Part shown: positions 58,598-64,000 of the stretch, piece after piece
Position numbering within the stretch: position 1 is the first letter of the stretch
Layout of the letters: the number at the start of each line of letters is the position of its first letter
Source of the DNA: Pseudogemmobacter sp044142105
GTDB taxonomy: Bacteria > Pseudomonadota > Alphaproteobacteria > Rhodobacterales > Rhodobacteraceae
Assembly (NCBI RefSeq): GCF_044142105.1
Contig: NZ_JBGTYM010000001.1
Span: 310,001 to 374,000 of the forward strand
Length of the DNA stretch: 64,000 nt
Reading direction: 5' to 3'
The notes under the pieces: model-generated
The model's database searches: none
The model's input: the letters and a program-made list of their open reading frames with translations, nothing else
Told to the model about the DNA's origin: nothing
Made by a program: the position numbers and the translations under genes

Positions 58598-59791
58598 TCA
58601 TTTCAGGAAGGTCATCGGGTCGAGGCTGTCGACACCCTTGCGCACCTCGAAATGCAGGAAGGACGGGCTTGCCGCGCGTACCACGCCGATCTTCTGGCCG
58701 CGTTTGACGTTGTCGCCCTTCTTGACCGTCAGCCCATCGACCCCGGCATAGACCGTCAGCAGGTTGTCGGCATGGCGGATCACCACGATCTGCACCTGCT
58801 CGGTATCCTTGGTGATCGCGGCGACGGTGCCGCCCTCGGCGGCGACGACGGCTGAACCCGCTGCGGCGCCGATGTCGATGCCCTGGTTCTTTTTCTTGTC
58901 ATAGCCGCGGATGATCGAACCCTGCGCCGGCATGGCGAGCCGCGTTGCAGAAGCGCCGGTCGCCTGCTTGCCCAGATCGGGCGAGGCTGGTGTGTCCTTG
59001 GGCTTCTGTGCCGCGGGCTGGGTCTTTTCGTCGGGCAGGGGTTCCTTGGCCGAGGGCGGCTCGGGCGTGGGGCTGCCGGCGCCGGGTTGGGTCGGCACCG
59101 GCTCGGGGTTCGGGGCCGGGGCGGTGGCGACCGGAATTATCAGGGTCTGACCTTCGCGCACCGTCAGATCGGCGTCGAGCCCGTTCCATTCGGCCAGCGC
59201 CTTGGCCGAGACATTGTAGGCCCGCGCGATGGTGAAGGCGGTCTCGCCGCGCGCGACCGTGTGGCGGACCGGCTCTTTGCCGCCGCCGGCGGCTGCGGGC
59301 GAAGCGGCGGGCGCGCCACTGCCGACGCTGTCAAGCGCCGTGGTCGCGATGGCGGTGATGTCGACCGGCCCGGCGGCGGCGCCCGCGACGGGTTGCGGGG
59401 CGGCAGAGACGCGGCTTGGCAGCAAGAGCAACTCGCCCGCGCGCAGCGGATCATTGACCTGCAAGGCATTGGCCCGGGCAACCTCGGCCGGGTTCAAGCT
59501 CAACCGCGCGGCCAGGCTGGCGACGGTTTCGCCGCGCCGCGCCTCGGCCAGTTGATAGCCGGGATAGGAGAGGATGCCATTGGCATCGGCGACGGGGCGT
59601 GAGGCGGTGGCCTGGCGCACCTCTTCCGATGTATTGCCCGCGCCACCGCGCAGATCCCAGTCGAACTTGTTGTTGCCGCCATTGACGCAGGCCGCGGCCA
59701 GCGTCAGGACCGATACGGCCAGCACGAGCCTGGGCAGCCGCGCCGCCTGGCCTTGGGTTCGGGTGCCCGGGAATACGGGGGAAATCGTCAT
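58598..59791 (-). CDS. NlpD-like lipoprotein, LysM and degenerate LytM (M23) domains
   Basis: 397 residues. A lipobox LAAAC near residue 35 indicates an outer- or inner-membrane lipoprotein. Two LysM modules (about 80-120: GETVASLAARLSLNPAEVARANAL; about 175-220: GETAFTIARAYNVSAKALAEWNGL) bind peptidoglycan. The C-terminal LytM domain lacks metal-binding residues: GIDIGA has N-Q before it where enzymes have His, the mid-domain reads VYAGVDGL where a His is expected, and only FLHFEVR remains. This is the pattern of E. coli NlpD and EnvC, which activate cell-wall amidases. Third gene of surE-pcm-nlpD, the classical order. Confidence 0.92.
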   Translation of the reverse strand: MTISPVFPGTRTQGQAARLPRLVLAVSVLTLAAACVNGGNNKFDWDLRGGAGNTSEEVRQATASRPVADANGILSYPGYQLAEARRGETVASLAARLSLNPAEVARANALQVNDPLRAGELLLLPSRVSAAPQPVAGAAAGPVDITAIATTALDSVGSGAPAASPAAAGGGKEPVRHTVARGETAFTIARAYNVSAKALAEWNGLDADLTVREGQTLIIPVATAPAPNPEPVPTQPGAGSPTPEPPSAKEPLPDEKTQPAAQKPKDTPASPDLGKQATGASATRLAMPAQGSIIRGYDKKKNQGIDIGAAAGSAVVAAEGGTVAAITKDTEQVQIVVIRHADNLLTVYAGVDGLTVKKGDNVKRGQKIGVVRAASPSFLHFEVRKGVDSLDPMTFLK

Positions 59792-59848
59792 CTGGTCCGC
59801 CTCTTGCCCTTGTCAGCCGCCCGGGTTGGCCCCGGCGTTGCGTTGAGT

Positions 59849-60535
59849 CTACTCATTCCCCAGCCCTTCGACCAGAGGAACGAAGCGCACCGGACGAAGT
59901 TCGTCATAGTCGAAACCGCGTTCGGTGCGGGTCACTTTGATCAGATGCTGCACCGCGTCCGACTGGCCGACCGGCAAGACCATGATTCCGCCGGGCTTCA
60001 ATTGCTGCAACAAAGGCCCAGGGGGGTCTTCGGCGGCGGCGGTCACCAGGATGCGATCGAAGGGCGCCTGATCGGGAAGGCCGAAGGAGCCATCGGTCGT
60101 CATCGCGGTCACGTTGACCAGACCCAGGGCGGAAAACGTCTCTTGCGCCTCGCGCACCAGGCGTTTCCACCGGTCGACCGTATAGACCCTGCGCGCAAGC
60201 TGGGCAAGGATCGCGGCCTGATAGCCAGATCCGGTGCCGATCTCGAGCACGGTATCGCGGGGGCCAATGTTCAGCGCCTGGGTCATCAGCCCGACCACCG
60301 AAGGCTGGCTGATGGTCTGGCCGCAGGCGATGGGCAGCGGCATGTCCTCATAGGCGCGGGCGGCGAAGATGCCACGAACGAAGCGGCCGCGATCGACCTT
60401 TTCCATCGCGGTCAGCACACGGGCATCGGTCACCCCGCGCGAGCGCAGCGCGAAGAGGAAACGCATCTTTCGCTCGGCCAGCGTGGCCGGCAGATCGTCA
60501 TCCCGCCCGTGGTCCTCGCCTGCGGGGCCGGTCAT
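59849..60535 (-). CDS. pcm: Protein-L-isoaspartate O-methyltransferase
   Basis: 228 residues. SAM-binding VLEIGTGSGYQAAILAQL (about 95-112), PLPIACGQTISQPSVVGLMTQAL and GGIMVLPVG are PCMT signatures. It repairs isoaspartyl residues in aged proteins. ATG 60535 overlaps the surE stop (ATGA), and an nlpD-like gene follows, so the three form the conserved stress-maintenance operon. Confidence 0.95.
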   Translation of the reverse strand: MTGPAGEDHGRDDDLPATLAERKMRFLFALRSRGVTDARVLTAMEKVDRGRFVRGIFAARAYEDMPLPIACGQTISQPSVVGLMTQALNIGPRDTVLEIGTGSGYQAAILAQLARRVYTVDRWKRLVREAQETFSALGLVNVTAMTTDGSFGLPDQAPFDRILVTAAAEDPPGPLLQQLKPGGIMVLPVGQSDAVQHLIKVTRTERGFDYDELRPVRFVPLVEGLGNE

Positions 60536-61317
60536 GCAAGCCTTTCCCGCAGATCGCCGATCAGGTCATGCGCGGTGAGATCGGCGCGCATGGGGGTGAT
60601 GGCGATCTTGCCTTCAAGATTTGCCGCCACATCCGTGCCGGGCAGGGTGGGGCTGTGCTGCGGGCCGCCCTTGATCCACAGGAACTTGCGTCCCGAGGGC
60701 GAGATATGCGGCTCGACCGAGAAGGAACTGTCGCGGCGGAAGCCCTGCGGCGCGACGGCCATCCCGGTGACGGCGGCGGCGGCGATGGGCGGAAAGTTGA
60801 CATTGTAAAAAAGCCGGTAGTCGTCATTGGTCCACAGGCCATGGTCGAGCAGGCGGCGCACGACTCCTGTGCCATGGGCGCGGGCGGCCTCGAACGGGTC
60901 GTCCAGGGCATCGGTTTCCCGCCCCATGAATTGCGACAGGGCGATGGCCGGGATGCCTTGCAGCGCGGCTTCCATCGCGCCGCCGATCGTGCCCGAATAC
61001 AGCACGTTCTCGCCGGCATTGTTGCCGCGGTTGACGCCCGAAAGCACCAGATCGGGCTTGGCGCCCTGCAACACGTCATAGATCGCGGCCAGGACGCAAT
61101 CGGCCGGGCTGCCCTCGGCGGCATAGCGGCGCGGGCCAAGCTGGGCGATCATCATCGGATGGGTGTAGCTGATGCAATGCCCGACGCCCGATTGCTCAAA
61201 GGCGGGGGCGACGGTCCAGACCTCGCCCTTGGGCCCGGCGATGGCAGTGGCGATTTCCTCGATCACTTGCAGGCCCGGCGCGTTGATGCCGTCGTCATTG
61301 GTGATGAGAATGCGCAT
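60532..61317 (-). CDS. surE: 5'/3'-nucleotidase SurE
   Basis: 261 residues. MRILITNDDGINAPGL supplies the DD metal ligands, SGVNRGNNAGENVLYSGTIGGAMEA the Asn ligand and the nucleotide loop. SurE removes phosphate from nucleotides and is linked to stationary survival. First gene of the leftward surE-pcm-nlpD unit, coupled to pcm by ATGA. Confidence 0.96.
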   Translation of the reverse strand: MRILITNDDGINAPGLQVIEEIATAIAGPKGEVWTVAPAFEQSGVGHCISYTHPMMIAQLGPRRYAAEGSPADCVLAAIYDVLQGAKPDLVLSGVNRGNNAGENVLYSGTIGGAMEAALQGIPAIALSQFMGRETDALDDPFEAARAHGTGVVRRLLDHGLWTNDDYRLFYNVNFPPIAAAAVTGMAVAPQGFRRDSSFSVEPHISPSGRKFLWIKGGPQHSPTLPGTDVAANLEGKIAITPMRADLTAHDLIGDLRERLA

Positions 61318-61518
61318 ACCGTCCCCGAAAAGGACCTGATTGTCCCAGTTTCTGCTTAGACGAGGCCAGCGCGGGCTTCAAGCATTGCAAGGGATTTTCA
61401 GGGCGTTTGTCCCTTTGGCGCCCGCTGCGCGGCAGGAGGGCACAACTCGCACTGCCCTGCCTTCGCGTCACGCCAGCCCGGCCAGACCAGGTTTGGCTGG
61501 TCCCTTCTGCCGGAGGGA

Positions 61519-61542
61519 CCATACCATCGTATGGGCCATACG
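61519..61542. promoter_or_regulatory. Overlapping inverted repeats, candidate TetR operator 1
   Basis: CCATAC-CATC-GTATGG-G-CCATAC-G: the half-site occurs three times in alternating orientation. The right pair makes a perfect 15-bp palindrome (CGTATGG G CCATACG, 61528-61542). Such 7-1-7 symmetry suits a TetR-family dimer. Located 119 bp before the TetR-type start. Confidence 0.5.
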
Positions 61543-61590
61543 TGCGGCCGGTCCGTACGAGCACGGGCGCGGGTGGACGGCAAGCGGTTA

Positions 61591-61605
61591 ACCTTGCCGC
61601 AAGGT
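61591..61605. promoter_or_regulatory. 15-bp palindrome, candidate TetR operator 2
   Basis: ACCTTGC C GCAAGGT, perfect 7-1-7 symmetry, 56 bp before the TetR-type start. Its centre (61598) is 63 bp from that of the first palindrome (61535), close to six helical turns. The half-sites differ in sequence, so two different regulators are possible. Confidence 0.45.
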
Positions 61606-61660
61606 CTATCAGGTCAAGATCGGCCCTTGGGTCTGGCACAGCTGATCGAAAGGGCCGGAA

Positions 61661-62254
61661 ATGCGATTGGTGCGGCAACTCGGGCGGGAAGACTGGATCG
61701 CGGCCGGGGCGGCGGCGCTGGCAACACGCGGGGCACCCGGATTTCGCGTTGAAGCGGTGGCGCGATCTCTGGGCGTATCGAAAGGGTCCTTCTACTGGCA
61801 TTTTCGCGACCGCAATGCCTGGCGCGACGCAGTGCTTGCCTGGTGGGAGCATCGCATCTACGCGATCATGGTCCTTGCGCATCGTTGCAACGCGGAGGCC
61901 AAGCAAGCAATGCAGGGCCGCGACCTTCATCATTGCAGTGATGGATCGTCGCGGGCCGGTCCCCGGCGACGGAGCCGCGCCGGATCAGATCCGGGCCAGG
62001 AGCCAGGAGTGCAGGGCTCCGATGTCGTGCCGGTGGGCCTGGAGTGCGCGCTGCGTCTTTGGGCGCGCGAGGATATTGGCGTGGCGCTTTGCCTGCAGCG
62101 TATCGCCGCGGAGCGGCGGCGTAGCGCGACAGGTGCAAGCGCTGCGCCCGCGCCGCCCCGGGCTGAGTCTTCTGTCCCTTCGGTGGCAGCCCCGACCGCA
62201 GACGCTGCGCCAGAGACAAGCCGTGCAGGCGACACGCCGGGACTGGCCGCCTGA
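61661..62254 (+). CDS. TetR-family transcriptional regulator, C-terminal half atypical
   Basis: 197 residues. N-terminal HTH is clear: EDWIAAGAAALATRGAPGFRVEAVARSLGVSKGSFYWHFRDRNAWRDAVLAWWEHR (about 9-65). A TetR C-domain trace is LECALRLWAREDIGVALCLQRIAAERR (about 128-155). Between and after these the sequence is low-complexity (RAGPRRRSRAGS; Ala/Pro/Ser-rich end), unlike the helical ligand domain. A pair of compensating frameshifts, or a single one near 62120, could explain it; alternatively it is a diverged regulator. Treat as possibly a pseudogene. Natural target unknown, probably itself and surE-side genes. Confidence 0.6.
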   Translation: MRLVRQLGREDWIAAGAAALATRGAPGFRVEAVARSLGVSKGSFYWHFRDRNAWRDAVLAWWEHRIYAIMVLAHRCNAEAKQAMQGRDLHHCSDGSSRAGPRRRSRAGSDPGQEPGVQGSDVVPVGLECALRLWAREDIGVALCLQRIAAERRRSATGASAAPAPPRAESSVPSVAAPTADAAPETSRAGDTPGLAA

Positions 62255-62463
62255 CGGGAGGTCTTCCGCCGCCGGCTGCCGCCTCGATGGGCCTGAAGGG
62301 GCGCGAAGGGGCAAGGCCGGGAGGAGATTCCCCAAGACGCGAAGCGATGCCGACGCATCTTCGTGACAGCGGATCGGCGCGGCGTCGGGGGCTGCGGGTC
62401 AGGGGCGCAATGCGCAGCCGGTTGCCGGATCGCGCCAGCGCCATAGCGATCCCGCAAAAGAAG

Positions 62464-62488
62464 AAGGGCGCCCGCAAGGGACGCCCTT
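62464..62488 (-). terminator. Intrinsic terminator after pstS
   Basis: Stem AAGGGCG-CCC / GGG-A-CGCCCTT with loop GCAA and one bulged A, 24 bp past the pstS stop. Read on the minus strand it is followed by CTTCTTCTTTT. This ends transcription right after pstS, so no pstCAB genes are downstream in the same unit. Confidence 0.78.
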
Positions 62489-62511
62489 TCCGACAGGGAG
62501 TGTCGGGACGC

Positions 62512-63564
62512 TTATTGCAGCGGGCCCATCGGGGTTTCCGCCGCAACCGCCGCCTGGGTCGCCGCCAGTTCCGGGTCCGAGACAAGGCCGTAGGCCGCAA
62601 GCGGGCCTTCCGGGCCAGCCATGTCATCCGACACGAAGAACTCGATGTATTCCTTCAGGCCGGGGATCACGCCCAGATGCGCCTTCTTGACGTAGAAGTA
62701 GAGCGGGCGCGAGACCGGGTAGTCGCCCGAGGCGATCGCCTCGACCGAGGGAACGACGCCCGACATGGTCGCGACTTTCAGCTTGTCGGTATTGTTCTGA
62801 TAGAAGGCCAGGCCGAAGACGCCGACGGCATTCTTGTCAGCATCCAGACGCGCCAGGGTCTCGGTATAGTCGCCGTCGATATCGACCGACTTGCCGTCCT
62901 TGCGCAGCTCAAGGCACATCTTCTTGGCCGCAGAGGTTTTTTCCTTGTCGTCCGCGCCTTCGGCTGTCGCCTTGAACAGATCCAGCGCGCCGGTGGCCTC
63001 GCAGCCGGCTTCCAGCACCTTCTGGTCGAAAACTTCACGGGTGCCGTGCTTGGTGCCGGGGATGAACATCAGGATGTTCTGGGCCGGCAGGGCCGCGTTC
63101 ACGTCGGCCCAGGTGGCAGCGGCATTGTCGACCAGAGCGCCATCCTTGGCGACCTTGGCGCCGAGGGCTGCGTAGATATCGGCGGGGGTGAAGGCGAAGT
63201 CTGCGCCGTTCACATCCGAAGCGAAGACGATGCCGTCATAGCCGATGCGGACTTCCATGATCTCGTCCACGCCATTGGATTTGCACAGATCGATGTCCGA
63301 TTGCGAGATGCGCGACGAGGAGTTCGCGATGTCGACCGTGTTTTCGCCCACGCCTTCGCAAAGCTTCTTGCGGCCGGCGCCTGAACCGCCACCTTCGACG
63401 ACGGGGCTGGGGAAGTCGAAGTTCTCGCCAAAGGCTTCGGCGACGATCGTGGCATAGGGCAGCACGGTCGAGGAACCGGTGATCTGGATCTGGTCGCGGG
63501 CCTCGGCGGCGGTGGCAGCGGCCACGAGCGCAAGCGCCGAGACGGTGAATTTCACGGATTTCAT
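62512..63564 (-). CDS. pstS: Phosphate ABC transporter substrate-binding protein (PstS-like)
   Basis: 350 residues with a signal peptide (MKSVKFTVSALALVAAATAAEA). ITGSSTVLPYATIVAEAFGENF, EGGGSGAGRKKLCEG and DIANSSSRIS are PstS-type phosphate-pocket segments. FIPGTKHGTREVFDQ and a C-terminal VKKAHLGVIPGLKEYIEFFVSD follow. Two or more Cys (LCEGV; DLCKSN; AGCEATG; KMCLELR) may pair in the periplasm. It is an orphan here: a terminator follows at once and no permease or ATPase genes are adjacent. Other genes of the system would be elsewhere. Confidence 0.9.
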   Translation of the reverse strand: MKSVKFTVSALALVAAATAAEARDQIQITGSSTVLPYATIVAEAFGENFDFPSPVVEGGGSGAGRKKLCEGVGENTVDIANSSSRISQSDIDLCKSNGVDEIMEVRIGYDGIVFASDVNGADFAFTPADIYAALGAKVAKDGALVDNAAATWADVNAALPAQNILMFIPGTKHGTREVFDQKVLEAGCEATGALDLFKATAEGADDKEKTSAAKKMCLELRKDGKSVDIDGDYTETLARLDADKNAVGVFGLAFYQNNTDKLKVATMSGVVPSVEAIASGDYPVSRPLYFYVKKAHLGVIPGLKEYIEFFVSDDMAGPEGPLAAYGLVSDPELAATQAAVAAETPMGPLQ

Positions 63565-63646
63565 GGATCACTCCTGGGTGTCAGGGCCGGCGAGTCGGCC
63601 TGGGGCAGGGGATAGGACGGTTCTGTGACGTGAGCCTTGCAGATTT

Positions 63647-63664
63647 GTAACAAGGACATGACGA
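63647..63664 (-). promoter_or_regulatory. Candidate Pho box upstream of pstS
   Basis: On the minus strand TCGTCAT-GTCC-TTGTTAC: two 7-bp half-sites with a 4-bp spacer, against the consensus CTGTCAT-N4-CTGTCAT (five and four matches). It lies about 83 bp before the pstS start, a workable place for PhoB activation. The match is moderate. Confidence 0.4.
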
Positions 63665-63744
63665 CCGATAATTTCTGCCGGGCTGGAAATTCCGCGGGGT
63701 TTGCGCTAGGCAGTCCGCCTTCCCTGACCCCGAGGTCCGCCCCC

Positions 63745-64000
63745 GTGACGCCGATCGTCGACAGTCATCGCCTTTCCGTCGCCCCGATGATGGACTGGAC
63801 CGATCGTCATTGCCGGTATTTCCACCGGCTGATGACGCACCGGGCGATGTTGTACACCGAAATGGTCACCGCGCCCGCCGTTCTGCACGGGCCGAAACCG
63901 CGGTTGCTGGACTATAGCGCTGCCGAACATCCGGTCGCGCTGCAACTGGGCGGGTCTGATCCGGTTGATCTTGCGCAAGCCGTGCGCATCGCGCGGGACT
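63745..64000 (+). CDS. dusA: tRNA-dihydrouridine synthase, DusA-like, N-terminal part cut by window edge
   Basis: The first 85 codons from GTG 63745 are visible. LSVAPMMDWTDRHCRYFHRLMTHRAMLYTEMVTAPAVLHG and VALQLGGSDPVDLA are DusA signatures: the FMN-binding barrel start and the APMMDWTD motif that separates DusA from DusB and DusC. The enzyme reduces uridines in the tRNA D-loop. An in-frame ATG at 63658 would add 29 residues unlike the family, so GTG is preferred. The catalytic Cys lies beyond the window. Confidence 0.9.
   Translation, partial: MTPIVDSHRLSVAPMMDWTDRHCRYFHRLMTHRAMLYTEMVTAPAVLHGPKPRLLDYSAAEHPVALQLGGSDPVDLAQAVRIARD

Larger units (their letters stand above)
61318..61660. other. 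343-bp intergenic region between divergent surE and TetR-type gene
   Basis: No convincing gene. It must hold the promoters of surE (leftward) and the TetR-type gene (rightward). It contains three inverted repeats: GACCAG/CTGGTC at 61485-61502 with a 6-nt loop, and the two 15-bp palindromes listed separately. Small open frames here have no ribosome sites or family traits. Confidence 0.6.

Overview
The window looks like a chromosomal segment of a high-GC alphaproteobacterium of the Rhodobacterales (Rhodobacter/Paracoccus-like). The grounds are a complete 14-subunit complex I operon interrupted by small extra genes, DUF5337 and DUF5333 proteins placed inside that operon, a VPLPA-CTERM sorting signal, a Hint-domain protein, and the Rhodobacterales-style order tatABC - DUF815 ATPase and surE - pcm - nlpD-like. 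No rRNA, tRNA, IS element, prophage or CRISPR array was seen.

Layout. 1-16.9 kb: a truncated flavin monooxygenase; a VPLPA-CTERM exported protein; a leftward alr - mlaE - mlaF - membrane protein - pqiA-like block; a P1B-4 metal ATPase; an SDR; an AlkD/PNPOx pair; glmS-glmU; gph; small exported proteins; and a TetA-like MFS exporter coupled to a DegT-type aminotransferase. 17.2-41.4 kb: one long rightward transcription unit, nuoABCDEFGHIJKLMN followed by birA, coaX and rnj, ending at a bidirectional terminator shared with a convergent rhlE-type helicase gene. 43-54 kb: single genes and pairs (transglutaminase-like, phytase-like, prfC, a serine-protease-like protein overlapping a Hint protein, SDR plus ABC ATPase, M20 peptidase, HTH regulator). 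54-64 kb: tatABC - DUF815 ATPase, a CNNM/CorC-type transporter, surE - pcm - nlpD-like, a TetR-type regulator with two 15-bp palindromes upstream, an orphan pstS, and the start of dusA.

Most unusual content. Twelve non-nuo genes lie between the nuo genes. They include a GFA-family protein, DUF3291, a carboxymuconolactone-decarboxylase-family protein, DUF5337, DUF5333, several exported or lipoprotein-like Cys-containing proteins, a membrane-anchored collagen-like protein with 26 uninterrupted Gly-X-Y triplets, and a two-TM protein. The C-terminal H3TH (helix-hairpin-helix) domain of that two-TM protein is a close copy of a domain fused to the end of the neighbouring NuoE. Most junctions are start-stop overlaps or gaps of a few bases, so these genes are probably co-expressed with complex I. 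Assembly, anchoring or envelope roles are inference only.

Limits. All domain calls are by eye from protein sequence. Start codons were chosen from ribosome-binding sites, family N-termini and gene overlaps. Hairpins, promoters and operators were found by reading and were not scored.
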